DNA from: Acidobacteriota bacterium
GTDB lineage: Bacteria > Acidobacteriota > B3-B38 > Guanabaribacteriales > JAGGZT01
Direction: 5' to 3'
Assembly: GCA_021161905.1 (NCBI GenBank)
Contig: JAGGZT010000039.1
Span: 1 to 64,000, forward strand
Length of the DNA: 64,000 nt
Position numbers and translations under genes: made by a program. Positions 43,316-52,441 of the stretch are shown here, piece by piece. Each line of letters opens with the position of its first letter. Within the stretch, counting starts at the first letter, position 1. The notes under the pieces are model-generated. The model saw only the letters and a list, made by a program, of their open reading frames with translations. It ran no database searches and was not told the DNA's origin.

Positions 43316-44143
43316 TCAACTTATCAAAAGGCCGATCTTCTCTCGAGATCTTGCTGATTCCCGAAGGACTTTTCTGGGGTCATCCCCACCCCGAGGCTCA
43401 AGGATCAAAGGACCCGAATAGCTTACCTTCCTTAACCTATCGAAGGCTTCTTCCCAATCGATCCTACCTGAAAATGGAGGAAGATGATCGTCCTCCTCAC
43501 CCAAGGTGTCATGGATATGGGCAGTGCCGATAAAAGAAGAAAGAACATCTATCGCTTCAGGCAACCCATACCAGAGATGGGCGTGGGCGAAATCGAGACA
43601 GGCGGTAAGAGGAACACCTCTATTCCTTTTTATGAAGGAGAAAAGATTATCCGGAGAGGAGAGCTCGCTATCTATGTTCTCGAGGGCAATGGTTACCCCA
43701 AAGCGCTCGCAATCGGGGTAAAGTTCCTCGAGGCTTCTCTCTGCTTGCTCAATAAAGGGCGAAGAAAAGGGCTCATCCGATGCCCCGAGATGAACCACCA
43801 AGAAGCGAAAGGAGATAAAGGAAGCAATATTCCTAAGGGCGCGAATAATGAAGGAGATCGATTCCTTGCGCTTCGCCTCATCAGGAGAAGCTATCGAGAA
43901 ATAACGCCCTGCCCTCGCCTCCTCGAGATGGGCGAAGAAAGGAGCGTGAACCGAGTTGACCGAGAAGCCGAAAAGCTCAATGCTCCTCGCTATCTTTCTT
44001 ATCCTATCTTTATCGTCGAAGTCCAGATGAGGCTTATTGGCGTACAGCTCAAGAAGGGAAAAACCCTCCTCCGCTATCATCTCGAGATGGTAATGAGTGA
44101 GTTCCTCCTCGGCGAATATATGGGTTGAAATCCCTATCTCCAT
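43316..44143 (-). CDS. Sugar phosphate isomerase/epimerase-like TIM-barrel protein
   Basis: 275 residues from ATG 44143 (GAGG eight bases upstream); the frame is open back to 44209 but the extra residues are not conserved. Blocks of the AP-endonuclease-2/xylose-isomerase-like superfamily are seen: MEIGISTHIFAEEEL, SLLELYANKPHLDF, VNSVHAPFFA, LVVHLGASDEPF, IALENIDSEL, LTACLDFAHAHLW, IGTAHIHDTLGEEDDHLPPFSGRIDW and LILEPRG. Likely metal-binding acids and histidines are present. The substrate cannot be inferred. Isolated single gene on the minus strand. Confidence 0.85.
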   Translation of the reverse strand: MEIGISTHIFAEEELTHYHLEMIAEEGFSLLELYANKPHLDFDDKDRIRKIARSIELFGFSVNSVHAPFFAHLEEARAGRYFSIASPDEAKRKESISFIIRALRNIASFISFRFLVVHLGASDEPFSSPFIEQAERSLEELYPDCERFGVTIALENIDSELSSPDNLFSFIKRNRGVPLTACLDFAHAHLWYGLPEAIDVLSSFIGTAHIHDTLGEEDDHLPPFSGRIDWEEAFDRLRKVSYSGPLILEPRGGDDPRKVLRESARSREKIGLLIS

Positions 44144-44238
44144 CTTCGAACCTCGTTCCTTCACTCCAAACAAAAAGCGTAGAGTAAAGGTTATTATAGG
44201 AAAAAACAACTGTCAAGAAGGAGAGATAGATGAAATGC

Positions 44239-44267
44239 TTGATTTGAAGGAAAAGCCCTGATAATAT
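44239..44267 (+). promoter_or_regulatory. Sigma-70-like promoter for the BrkB-like gene
   Basis: TTGATT, 17-bp spacer, TAATAT preceded by TGA (extended -10), the same style as the promoter at 12016. It gives a leader of about 35 nt before ATG 44309. Confidence 0.5.
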
Positions 44268-44308
44268 GAGCGGGAAGGAGATCGAAAAAGAGCTACGGCG
44301 TAGCCTAA

Positions 44309-45601
44309 ATGGGTAAAGGTGATCTTATCTGGCAGAGAGTAAAAAGGGAAGGCAGGAGATTCTATCGCGCTATTTTGGCATTCAACCGTGACTATTGCCT
44401 GATCTGGGCAAGTACCCTCGCCCTTATCACCCTCTTTGCCATCGTTCCTTTGTTCGTCCTCGCTTTTCCCTTAGTGACCTCATTCCGCATCTTCTCCGAC
44501 CTCCAAACAAAGATAACCAATTGGATAGCGGCAAACTTTATCCCCTCGACGGGCACAGTGATAATTGAGTATCTTCATCAATTTATAAAGAGAAGCTCCT
44601 CATTAAGCCTCACCGGGCTCATCTCATTTATATTCATCTCCATTTCCTTAATGATAAACATCGAACACGCACTTAATACTGTATGGAAGACAAAAGAAAA
44701 CCGCCCCCCTGCTGAGAAATTTACCCTTTATTGGAGCGCCATAACCCTTACCCCCCTTCTTATCGGGATTTCCCTCTATCTCTCCACCCTCATCTCCAAC
44801 AAAGGAGAGAGCACTTTATTCTCCAGCCTCCTCAACTTCTTCCGACACGCCTCCCCAATTATCTTCTCCTTTGCCGCTTTCTTCCTCATAATAAAACTCT
44901 TCCCTAACACCAAGGTGAGGGTGGTCCCCGCTCTCATTGGGAGTCTCCTTGCCGCCATCTTTTTCGAGATAGGAAAGTGGGGTTTTGGCATATTTGTAAG
45001 GTATTTTGCAAGCTACCCCAAAATATATGGACCCCTTAGCACCATACTCCTCTTCTTTCTCTGGGTCTATGTCATCTGGGTGATAGTCCTCTTCTGCTCT
45101 GAGCTTGCCTATGATATTCAAGGGGAATTCTACCCCGAGACCGCCCCTTCTGGATCCACCCCTCAGTTCCGGGAATTCTACACCTTAAATATCTTCGAGA
45201 CATTAGCTCAGGCGTTCCAAAGGGGTGAACCTCCCTTATCCACCAAGGAACTTAAAAAGAGGACCAAAGCCCCGTTGGAGGTAATAGGGGAGGTAATAAC
45301 CCAATTTAGGAGAAGAGGAATTGTCGCCGAGGTAGCCCCAGGAGGTCGCTACCTTATCGCTTCAGACCCCACTAACCTCTCCGCTGCCGATATCCTCCTT
45401 GCTACCCCCGGAGGGTTATTCTCCTCACCAGAAGAGGAGAGGGAGACTAACTTTACCAAAGAGGCTCTCGATACAGCGAGGAAACAGCTCAAAGAGACAT
45501 TAAGCAATATCCGTATCAGAAAGGAGAAGGTCCTTCCTGATGAAGCTGTCAATAGTAATACCCGTATACAACGAAAAAAACACAATAAGAGAGATAATTA
45601 G
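44309..45601 (+). CDS. YihY/virulence-factor BrkB family membrane protein
   Basis: 430 residues, with six or so membrane segments in the first 280 (IWASTLALITLFAIVPLFVLAFPLV, LTGLISFIFISISLMINIEHALNTVWKT, FTLYWSAITLTPLLIGISLYLSTL and others). The family pattern ALNTVWKTKENRPPAEKFTLYW is clear. A cytoplasmic tail (about 285-375) has LSTKELKKRTKAPLEVIGEVITQFRRRGIVAEV, a winged-helix-like stretch, then a basic coil. Function of the family is not firmly known (the old 'ribonuclease BN' name is discredited). The start has no clear ribosome site. Its 3' end overlaps the next gene by 62 bp. Confidence 0.88.
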   Translation: MGKGDLIWQRVKREGRRFYRAILAFNRDYCLIWASTLALITLFAIVPLFVLAFPLVTSFRIFSDLQTKITNWIAANFIPSTGTVIIEYLHQFIKRSSSLSLTGLISFIFISISLMINIEHALNTVWKTKENRPPAEKFTLYWSAITLTPLLIGISLYLSTLISNKGESTLFSSLLNFFRHASPIIFSFAAFFLIIKLFPNTKVRVVPALIGSLLAAIFFEIGKWGFGIFVRYFASYPKIYGPLSTILLFFLWVYVIWVIVLFCSELAYDIQGEFYPETAPSGSTPQFREFYTLNIFETLAQAFQRGEPPLSTKELKKRTKAPLEVIGEVITQFRRRGIVAEVAPGGRYLIASDPTNLSAADILLATPGGLFSSPEEERETNFTKEALDTARKQLKETLSNIRIRKEKVLPDEAVNSNTRIQRKKHNKRDN

Positions 45602-46226
45602 GCGAGTTCAGGAGACCCCGTTCGAGAAAGAGATAATCATCATAGATGATTACTCCACCGATGGGACAAGGGAGATATTAAAGTCATTAAGTAATGATAA
45701 AGAGATAAAGGTATTATTCCACGAAAAGAACAAAGGGAAAGGAGCTGCCCTTCGCACCGGATTCCGCGAGGTTAGCGGAGATATCGTAATAATCCAGGAT
45801 GCCGACCGCGAATACAACCCCGCGGAATAGGAAAGACTCATTGCCCCCATTGTGGAAGGAAAAGCCGATGTGGTCTACGGTTCTCGGTTCCTGGGAGGAC
45901 CGCACCGGGTACTTTTCTTCTGGCATTATGTGGGAAACAAAGTCTTAACCACCATCTCCAATATCCTCACCAACCTTAACCTAACCGATATGGAGACCTG
46001 CTATAAAGCCTTCCGGGCAGACATCTTGAAGGAAATCAAGTTCAAATCAAACCGGTTCACCTTCGAACCCGAATTCACAGTGAAGGTAGCAAAAAAGAAA
46101 TACCGGATCTACGAAACCCCTATTTCCTATATGGGAAGGGATTACTCCGAGGGGAAAAAGATCGGCTGGAAGGACGGGGTAACCGCTATAGTCGCTCTTA
46201 TCTGGTACCGTTTTTTCGATAGATGA
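45540..46226 (+). pseudogene. Family 2 glycosyltransferase (dolichyl-phosphate-sugar synthase-like) interrupted by one in-frame TAG
   Basis: The reading frame encodes a GT-A transferase of about 228 residues: MKLSIVIPVYNEKNTIREIIRRVQ, IIIIDDYSTDGTREIL, FHEKNKGKGAALRTGF and IVIIQDADREYNPAE, then TAG at 45828-45830, then [46 protein letters not shown] and a C-terminus ending [23 protein letters not shown]. Both halves are in the same frame and every catalytic motif survives. In relatives this position is usually Tyr, so a single TAT/TAC-to-TAG change explains it. It may be a true nonsense mutation, a sequencing error or recoding; no frameshift is present. It overlaps BrkB by 62 bp and the next gene by 4 bp. 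Confidence 0.85.
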
Positions 46227-47035
46227 ACGAAACCAAAGCAATAGTACAAACCGCCATCGCTAATCTCAGGAGCTCACCAACCCCCCGGGCTGAGCTTTCA
46301 TCTCAGGTTCTTCTGGGGTACGAGGTGAAAATCTTAAGAGAAGAGGGGAAATGGTTCAAGGTGGAAACCGACGATGGAGAGATAGGGTTCATCCATAAAG
46401 GATCCTTGGTGCCGAAGGAGGAGGCTTCATCCTTTTCCTCTCTGCCCAAGGTTATGGTGAATGAGCTCTACCTTTCCCTGGTCGATCCCGAAAGGGGTCA
46501 CCCTATCCTTAGGCTCCCTATGGGTTCCCTCCTCGGTTTGGTAGAGGAAGAAGATGATAGGATACTTGTCGCTCTTCCCTCGGGTAAAAAGGGTGAAGTC
46601 CCCAAAGGATCAACAAAGAAGGAACCGCTCCCCCCTCCTTCCGCTCCTGAGGAAGTGATATCTTTCGCCGAAAAACTCCTCGGCATCCCCTACCTCTGGG
46701 GAGGAACCTCCCCTTTTGGCTTCGACTGTTCTGGCTTTATCCAATTCATCTTCCGTCTAAATGGTCTTCTTCTCCCCAGGAATTCCAAAGATCAGGCTCT
46801 CTTCGGAAGAGAGATCGAAGGTGATATAGCCTCTCTCCTTCCCGCTGATCTTCTCTTCTTTTACGAAGGAGATTACAAGATAGGCCATGTCGCCTTATCC
46901 TTAGGTGGCGGAGAGATCATCCATTCTGCTCTAAGCAGAGGGGGAGTGGTGCGGGAGACCCTGATACCGGGAAAAAGTAATTTCAACGAAGGACTGCTTC
47001 ACTCCTTCGCCTGGGCAAGAAGGGTGCTTCTCTAA
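46223..47035 (+). CDS. SH3-domain/NlpC-P60 cell-wall hydrolase
   Basis: 270 residues. An N-terminal bacterial SH3b domain ([52 protein letters not shown]) is followed by a second SH3-like stretch (about 75-135) and a C-terminal NlpC/P60 papain-like domain. The latter has catalytic Cys169 in FDCSGFIQF and His222 in IGHVALSL, with a polar residue later (IIHSA). It likely cleaves peptide cross-links or stem peptides. No signal peptide is visible, so it may be cytoplasmic recycling or exported in another way. The start overlaps the broken glycosyltransferase stop (ATGA). It ends convergently with, and overlaps by 4 bp, the kinase gene. Confidence 0.9.
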   Translation: MNETKAIVQTAIANLRSSPTPRAELSSQVLLGYEVKILREEGKWFKVETDDGEIGFIHKGSLVPKEEASSFSSLPKVMVNELYLSLVDPERGHPILRLPMGSLLGLVEEEDDRILVALPSGKKGEVPKGSTKKEPLPPPSAPEEVISFAEKLLGIPYLWGGTSPFGFDCSGFIQFIFRLNGLLLPRNSKDQALFGREIEGDIASLLPADLLFFYEGDYKIGHVALSLGGGEIIHSALSRGGVVRETLIPGKSNFNEGLLHSFAWARRVLL

Positions 47036-48042
47036 TCCTCCCAAGAGAAAAGTCGGGAAAAAACCGAAAAAGCGGGCTCAAAATGGGGAAATTTCTTTCG
47101 GTTTTCCCTGACATAGTTTAATGTCTGGGGGATAAACCTAAGATAAAACTCCTTTCCTCGAACCAAGTACTGATAAGCAAATGTCCCCACCGCCTTCAAA
47201 TTTCGCTGGAGAGAGGCGAGATCGAACTCATCCTTCAACTCCTCGATATCAGAGAAAGGAACCGAGGGATGATGAGAAAAATAATAGGATAAAAGCTCCT
47301 CCCGCACTTCGGGAGAAAGAACCACATAGGAATCCCGGAGAAGGGATGCCAAATCATAGCTGAACGGTCCCAGCCGAGCATCCTGGAAATCCACGATCAA
47401 AAGCTTATTCCTGTTGATGAGGATATTTCTCGAGTGATAATCTCGATGACACAGGGTTTTCGGCTTTGAGGCGAGCTCTTTCGAAACCTCCCGGAAAAAA
47501 TCTCTTATTTTTCTCTCTTCTTTAAAGGAGAGAGCTGCCTTAAGCATTCCCTTGATATAATGCTGATAAAAGAATCCGAGCTCAAAGAGAAATTTATCCT
47601 CGGTAAAGCTATTCCTCACCGCCGGATGATCGGGAGTAAGGTTCCTATAACACTCTGTTTGGACCGAGATGAGGATATCTATCGCCCTCTTATAGAGGGG
47701 AAGGGCTTTGCTCACCCCCTTCTCCTCAACAAAATCCTGAAGAAGGGTATCCCCTCCATCCTCGAGGAGGAGAAACCCCTTTTCTCCATCAGCCAACATC
47801 AGTTCGGGCACAGGAATTCGACCTTCACGGAATAGCTGATATACCTGGTAAAAATCAGATCTTTGGGGAGAAAAAGGTTCGGGATAGAGAGCGAGGATGA
47901 AAGAATCTCCCTCGGGGAGAAGAAGACGAAAATAGCTCCTTACCGATGCATCCCCAGAAAGGGGGATAAAGGAAAGCTTCTCCTCTGGGACCTTTAACTT
48001 CTCAGCTATGGCTGAGATTATATCTTGGTTCAGCTTCCGCAA
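47032..48042 (-). CDS. Aminoglycoside-phosphotransferase-like kinase, AmgK-like
   Basis: 336 residues starting at TTG 48042 (AAGGA eight bases upstream; no ATG is available). Kinase blocks: LSGDASVRSYFRLLL, FLLLEDGGDTLLQDF, CHRDYHSRNILINRNKLLIVDFQDARLGPFSYDLASLLRDSYV, giving the HRDYHxRN and IVDFQDA catalytic elements. The pattern fits the COG3178 group that includes AmgK (N-acetylmuramate/N-acetylglucosamine kinase in cell-wall recycling). The partner uridylyltransferase MurU is not in the window. Convergent with, and 4-bp overlapping, the NlpC/P60 gene. Confidence 0.85.
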   Translation of the reverse strand: MRKLNQDIISAIAEKLKVPEEKLSFIPLSGDASVRSYFRLLLPEGDSFILALYPEPFSPQRSDFYQVYQLFREGRIPVPELMLADGEKGFLLLEDGGDTLLQDFVEEKGVSKALPLYKRAIDILISVQTECYRNLTPDHPAVRNSFTEDKFLFELGFFYQHYIKGMLKAALSFKEERKIRDFFREVSKELASKPKTLCHRDYHSRNILINRNKLLIVDFQDARLGPFSYDLASLLRDSYVVLSPEVREELLSYYFSHHPSVPFSDIEELKDEFDLASLQRNLKAVGTFAYQYLVRGKEFYLRFIPQTLNYVRENRKKFPHFEPAFSVFSRLFSWED

Positions 48043-48053
48043 CCGAACAATCC

Positions 48054-48266
48054 TTAAATCTCTCCTGAGCCCTCTATCTCGTCGCCAAACATCGAGGAAG
48101 CAAGCCCCTGAACGAACTCGAGGGCTTCCTCAAGGTTACCATCGAACCTTGGTTTTATCTTCTCTGCGATCCGCTCGAGGGAATCTGGCGTGAGGTCCCA
48201 ATCAGCAGCCTCAAGCTCATCCATCACCTGGTCTACCAAATCCTGGTCCTTGCTATTTTTATTCAT
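48054..48266 (-). CDS. Small conserved-looking acidic protein of unknown function
   Basis: 70 residues from the ATG at 48266, chosen because AGGAGGAG is just upstream; the frame extends to 48305 but then overlaps the ggt end without a ribosome site. Sequence is acidic and helical (DQDLVDQVMDELEAADWDLTPDSLERIAEKIKPRFDGNLEEALEFVQGL), with no membrane segment or cysteines. Not recognised. It lies between ggt and the AmgK-like gene in the same operon; the strong ribosome site supports real expression. Confidence 0.6.
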   Translation of the reverse strand: MNKNSKDQDLVDQVMDELEAADWDLTPDSLERIAEKIKPRFDGNLEEALEFVQGLASSMFGDEIEGSGEI

Positions 48267-48282
48267 AGCTCCTCCTAAAATC

Positions 48283-49983
48283 CTAATAACCGACTGCCGC
48301 CCCATCCCCCCTCGGGTCGGACCCCCCGGTTATCTCACCGGTCCTCTGATCTATAAGGATCCCCTGGGCATCACCGATTGAGGAACGGAGCTTTATCTTA
48401 TATCCCCTTTTTAACAGGGCATTTTTCACATCCTTAGGGATGGCGAAGGGTTCCACAAAAAGAACATCAGGCAGCCATTGATGATGTACCCGAGGAGCAT
48501 CTATCGCTTGCTGTATATTCATCCCGTGATCGATCACATTTAGGATCACCTGAAGCACTGTGGTAATGATGGTGGAACCTCCAGGGCTTCCAATAACCAT
48601 AAAAAGCTTCCCTCCCTTGGTGATGATGGTTGGGGTCATTGAAGAAAGCATTCTTTTGCCCGGGGCGATGGCATTTGCCTCACCACCGACAAGACCGTAG
48701 ATATTGGGGTAGCCCGGCTTTATCGAGAAATCGTCCATTTCGTTATTGAGCAGAAAACCGGCACCATCAACCACTACCATTGAACCAAAACTTCCGTTGA
48801 GGGTATAGGTATTGGAAACGGCATTTCCCCTCTCATCCACCACCGAGAAATGGGTCGTCTCCTCATCCTCAAACATCCAGGGATTACCGTGGCTTACCTT
48901 CGTGCTCGGCATCGCTCGAGCAAGGCTTATCTTCTTCCTTAAGAAAGAAGCGTATTTCTTTGATATCAAACCAGAAACGGGCATCTTCACGAAATCAGGG
49001 TCACCCAAAAACTCCGCCCTATCCGCGTAAACGAGCTTCTCCGCTTCAGCCATCAGGCTGATGGTGGCGGAAGAGCCGAAGCCCATCCCCTTTAGATCGT
49101 ATCCCTCAAGGATATTCAGAAGCTCGAGAAGGCAAATCCCCCCGGAACTCGGAGGAGGGGCGGAATAGACAGTATAACCGCGATAATTCCCCACCACCGG
49201 CTCCCTTACCACCGCCCGGTACTCCGCCAAATCCTTCTTCGTTATCAACCCACCACCTCGCTTCATCTCCCGAACGATGAGGTCCGCTATCTCTCCCCGG
49301 TAAAAGGCATCGGGACCCTTCTCAGCGATGAGGCGAAGTGTTCGGGCGAGATCAGGCTGACGGAAAACCTCTCCCTCGGAGTAGGTGGTGCCATCCTTTT
49401 TGAGAAATACCTTTGCTGTGCTCTCAAACTGGGAAAAATCTTTAGCCCGGCGAGCAAAGGACCGGGCAAGAAAACGATCCACCACAAACCCCTCCTCGGC
49501 AAGCCTTATCGCCGGAGCCATTACCTCGGGGAGGCTCATTGTACCGTAACGCTTAAGGGCAAGGGCTAAACCAGCAACCGTACCCGGTACTCCGGAGGCC
49601 AAATAACCTCTGGTGCTCGCCTTTGGAATCACCTGCCCCTTCTCATCGAGATACATATCTCGACTCGCCTTATAAGGTGCCCTTTCCCGATAGTCGATGA
49701 ATATCACCTTACCGCTATCAGCCAATCTTATCAGCATAAACCCACCGCCCCCGATGTTTCCCGCTTGAGGATAGGTAACAGCAAGGGCAAAGGCGGTGGC
49801 TACCGCAGCATCAACCGCGTTCCCTCCCTTTTTCAATATCTGAACCCCAACCTCGGAAGCGATCCTACTCGCCGAGACCACCATCCCCTTCTTCGCCACC
49901 ACCGGTCTCCTACTGGCGAACGAAAAGAGCAAAGAAGGGATCAAAACCCATATGAGATGACAAAAGAGCATATTCCTTCTCAT
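48283..49983 (-). CDS. ggt: Gamma-glutamyltransferase
   Basis: 566 residues with a signal peptide (LIWVLIPSLLFSFASRRP). GGT blocks: GMVVSASRIASEVGVQILKKGGNAVDAAVATAFALAVTYPQAGNIGGGGFMLIR, the autocatalytic cleavage site ETTHFSVVDERGNAVSNTYTLN (Thr nucleophile), SMTPTIITKGGKLFMVIGSPGGSTIITTVLQVILNVIDHGMNIQQAIDAPRVHHQWLPD and GDPRGDGAAVGY at the end. It is a periplasmic enzyme cleaving or transferring gamma-glutamyl groups. First gene of ggt-small protein-AmgK. Confidence 0.95.
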   Translation of the reverse strand: MRRNMLFCHLIWVLIPSLLFSFASRRPVVAKKGMVVSASRIASEVGVQILKKGGNAVDAAVATAFALAVTYPQAGNIGGGGFMLIRLADSGKVIFIDYRERAPYKASRDMYLDEKGQVIPKASTRGYLASGVPGTVAGLALALKRYGTMSLPEVMAPAIRLAEEGFVVDRFLARSFARRAKDFSQFESTAKVFLKKDGTTYSEGEVFRQPDLARTLRLIAEKGPDAFYRGEIADLIVREMKRGGGLITKKDLAEYRAVVREPVVGNYRGYTVYSAPPPSSGGICLLELLNILEGYDLKGMGFGSSATISLMAEAEKLVYADRAEFLGDPDFVKMPVSGLISKKYASFLRKKISLARAMPSTKVSHGNPWMFEDEETTHFSVVDERGNAVSNTYTLNGSFGSMVVVDGAGFLLNNEMDDFSIKPGYPNIYGLVGGEANAIAPGKRMLSSMTPTIITKGGKLFMVIGSPGGSTIITTVLQVILNVIDHGMNIQQAIDAPRVHHQWLPDVLFVEPFAIPKDVKNALLKRGYKIKLRSSIGDAQGILIDQRTGEITGGSDPRGDGAAVGY

Positions 49984-50003
49984 AACTCCCTCCTTCTCAA
50001 TTT

Positions 50004-50032
50004 ATTCTACGCCACCCTCGCAAAAGCGTCAA
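50004..50032 (-). promoter_or_regulatory. Sigma-70 promoter for the ggt operon
   Basis: On the minus strand: TTGACG, 17-bp spacer and TAGAAT (one mismatch). It lies 21 bp upstream of the ggt start, which has a GGAGGGAG site. Confidence 0.65.
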
Positions 50033-50072
50033 ACCAAAAGAAAAATTAGTCATTTAGCTGAGGTTATTATCC

Positions 50073-50102
50073 TTGACTTTTCCCGCCTAAATATGGTAGT
50101 TT
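50073..50102 (+). promoter_or_regulatory. Putative promoter for the tdh-kbl operon
   Basis: TTGACT, 18-bp spacer and TAGTTT preceded by TGG (extended -10). Divergent from the ggt promoter; the -10 match is weak. Confidence 0.4.
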
Positions 50103-50159
50103 GCAAAGGAGGATTCTCTTAATTTAGAAAATAAAAAGGATTTAGGAAAAGGAGTTAAA

Positions 50160-51215
50160 ATGACAGGAAAGATGCTCGCAGTAATGAAGAAAGAGCGGGA
50201 ACAGGGAGCAGAACTCGATGAGGTCGACATCCCCACTATCAAGCCAAACGAGATATTGGTGAAGGTCAAAGCCACCTCCATCTGCGGCACCGATGTCCAT
50301 ATATATAGCTGGGACCCGTGGGCTGAAGGAAGGATAAAACCTCCAATGATCTTTGGCCATGAATGTGCTGGGGAAGTGGTAGAGGTGGGAAAGGATGTAA
50401 GGTCCATCAAGGTAGGAGATTATGTCTCCGCTGAAACGCATATCCCCTGTGGCCATTGCTATCAATGTCGGACTGGCGATCAGCATCTCTGTCAGAACCT
50501 CAAGATATTGGGGGTTGATGTAAACGGCTGTTTCGCTGAATATGTCGCCATTCCCGAGATCTGCGCCTGGAAGAACGACCCCTCTCTGCCTCCGGATATT
50601 GCTTGTCTTAAGGAACCGCTTGGGAATGCCACCTATGCTGTGATGGAGAGCGAGGTCACGGCAAAAACAGTGGCAATTATAGGCGATGGTCCTATTGGTA
50701 TCTTCGCCACCGCCATTGCCAAAGCAGCTGGTGCCGCCTTTATCTTTCTCGTGGGAAAATCGCCATATCGAATGGAGCTCGCCAAGAAGATGAATCCGGA
50801 TCTCCTGTTGAATGTGGACGAGGTCGATGTGGTGGAAACCATTATGGAGGAGACGAAGGGTATTGGGGTAGATGTGGTGATAGAGATGAGCGGAAGCAGG
50901 CTGGGTATAGAACAAGGGTTCAAGATATTGCGCCGTGCCGGGACCTTCACCGCTTTTGGAATACCTAAGGGGAAGATAGAATTTGACCTCTCGGAGAATG
51001 TCATTTTCAAGGGAGCGAGGATAATCGGGATAAACGGAAGGAAGATGTTCGACACCTGGTACCAGATGTCCCGCTTCCTTGAAAGGGGAAAGATCGACAT
51101 TGCTCCCGTAGTAACCCATCGCTTTCCGCTTACCAAATTTGAGGAAGGGATAAGCCTTCCCCTTTCGGAAGAGAGGAATTGTGGGAAGGTTGTCTTTTTC
51201 CCTGAGCAATCATAA
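50160..51215 (+). CDS. tdh: L-threonine 3-dehydrogenase
   Basis: 351 residues of the zinc alcohol-dehydrogenase fold. The catalytic zinc Cys42 lies in CGTDVHIYSWDPWAEGRIKPPMIFGHECAGEV, and the structural-zinc cysteines in CGHCYQCRTGDQHLCQNLKILGVDVNGCFAEY. The NAD fold is VAIIGDGPIGIFATAIA. The CGTDVHIYxWDxWA pattern is specific for Tdh. It oxidises threonine to 2-amino-3-ketobutyrate, which the next gene product (Kbl) cleaves with CoA to glycine and acetyl-CoA. Good AAAGGAG site. Confidence 0.95.
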   Translation: MTGKMLAVMKKEREQGAELDEVDIPTIKPNEILVKVKATSICGTDVHIYSWDPWAEGRIKPPMIFGHECAGEVVEVGKDVRSIKVGDYVSAETHIPCGHCYQCRTGDQHLCQNLKILGVDVNGCFAEYVAIPEICAWKNDPSLPPDIACLKEPLGNATYAVMESEVTAKTVAIIGDGPIGIFATAIAKAAGAAFIFLVGKSPYRMELAKKMNPDLLLNVDEVDVVETIMEETKGIGVDVVIEMSGSRLGIEQGFKILRRAGTFTAFGIPKGKIEFDLSENVIFKGARIIGINGRKMFDTWYQMSRFLERGKIDIAPVVTHRFPLTKFEEGISLPLSEERNCGKVVFFPEQS

Positions 51216-51243
51216 CCTCGAATAACCTGTTTAAGGGGGAGAA

Positions 51244-52431
51244 ATGTACGGCAAAGCGAAGGATATATTCGAGAATATTTTAAAGGGGATCAGGGAATCC
51301 GGTCTCTATAAAGAGGAAAGGGTTCTCCTTTCTCCTCAGGGGGCTAACATCAAGGTTCCGAGTAAAGAGGTATTAAACTTCTGCGCCAACAATTATCTCG
51401 GCTTAGCCAACCATCCGGAGCTGATAAAGGCTGCCAAGAAGGCGCTCGATGAATACGGCTATGGGCTTTCCTCCGTACGGTTCATCTGTGGTACCCAAAG
51501 CATCCACAAGGAATTGGAAAAGGAGATCTCCACCTTCCTCAAGATGGATGACTCCATCCTTTACACCTCTTGTTTCGACGCCAATGGTGGTCTATTCGAA
51601 ACACTGCTCGATGAGGAATGTGCCATAATAAGCGACGAACTAAACCATGCAAGCATCATCGATGGGATCAGACTATGCAAAGCGAAGCGATACATCTTCA
51701 AGCACGGCGATATGAACGACCTTGAAGCAAAGCTCAAGGAAGCGAACAAAGCCAAGATAAAGATGATCGCCACCGACGGTGTATTCAGTATGGATGGCGA
51801 TATCGCCAACCTGCCCGGTATCTGTGAACTCGCCGAGCGATATGACGCTTTGGTTATGGTAGACGATTCCCACGCCACCGGCATATTGGGAGAGAATGGA
51901 CGCGGTACCATTGAGTTTCACAAGGTCGAGGGACGGGTGGATATCATCACCAGCACCTTGGGGAAGGCTCTCGGCGGGGCAACCGGTGGGTTCACCAGCG
52001 CCAGAAAGGAGATAGTAGAACTTCTAAGGCAACGCTCCCGACCTTATCTCTTTTCAAACTCGGTGGCACCTGTGGTGGTAGCAGCCGGGATAGCAGCGAT
52101 AAAGATGCTCAAGGAAACCGGTGCCCTGAGAAAGAAGCTGATGGATAACACCCGTTATTTCAGGGAAGAACTTAAGAGAAGGGGCTTTAAGATAAAAGAA
52201 GGGGAGCATCCGATAATCCCTATTATGCTTGGAGAAGCGAGGCTTGCCCAGGATATGGCACGCGACCTTTTAGAAGAGGGGATATATGTGATCGGCTTCA
52301 GCTATCCTGTAGTCCCCAAGGGACAGGCACGGATCCGGGTTCAGATATCGGCTGCCCATGAGAAGGAACATCTCGATCGCGCCTTGGATGCCTTCACCAA
52401 GATAGGCAGAAAATATGGGGTGGTTCAATAA
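51244..52431 (+). CDS. kbl: Glycine C-acetyltransferase (2-amino-3-ketobutyrate CoA ligase)
   Basis: 395 residues, a PLP alpha-oxoamine synthase. Blocks: [58 protein letters not shown] and the PLP lysine Lys241 in [17 protein letters not shown]. The FAGTQxIHxxLE-type variant and neighbour tdh identify Kbl rather than BioF. Immediately downstream of tdh. Confidence 0.95.
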   Translation: MYGKAKDIFENILKGIRESGLYKEERVLLSPQGANIKVPSKEVLNFCANNYLGLANHPELIKAAKKALDEYGYGLSSVRFICGTQSIHKELEKEISTFLKMDDSILYTSCFDANGGLFETLLDEECAIISDELNHASIIDGIRLCKAKRYIFKHGDMNDLEAKLKEANKAKIKMIATDGVFSMDGDIANLPGICELAERYDALVMVDDSHATGILGENGRGTIEFHKVEGRVDIITSTLGKALGGATGGFTSARKEIVELLRQRSRPYLFSNSVAPVVVAAGIAAIKMLKETGALRKKLMDNTRYFREELKRRGFKIKEGEHPIIPIMLGEARLAQDMARDLLEEGIYVIGFSYPVVPKGQARIRVQISAAHEKEHLDRALDAFTKIGRKYGVVQ

Positions 52432-52441
52432 GGAGGGGTTA

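Noticed and set aside
44193-44216. TTGACA and TATAAT on the minus strand upstream of the isomerase-like gene
   Set aside because: The spacer is only 12 bp, far too short for a sigma-70 promoter; no better pairing was found there.
44266-44316. Short open frame (16 codons) overlapping the BrkB start as a leader peptide
   Set aside because: Its ATG lies upstream of the predicted transcript start and has no ribosome site.
45828-45830. TAG read as pyrrolysine or selenocysteine-like recoding
   Set aside because: Glycosyltransferases of this family have no known recoding, the codon is not UGA, and a simple nonsense change or sequencing error explains it better.
50087-51209. Long minus-strand frame opposite tdh
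   Set aside because: The plus-strand frame is a textbook threonine dehydrogenase; the antisense frame has no motifs and spans the tdh promoter region.
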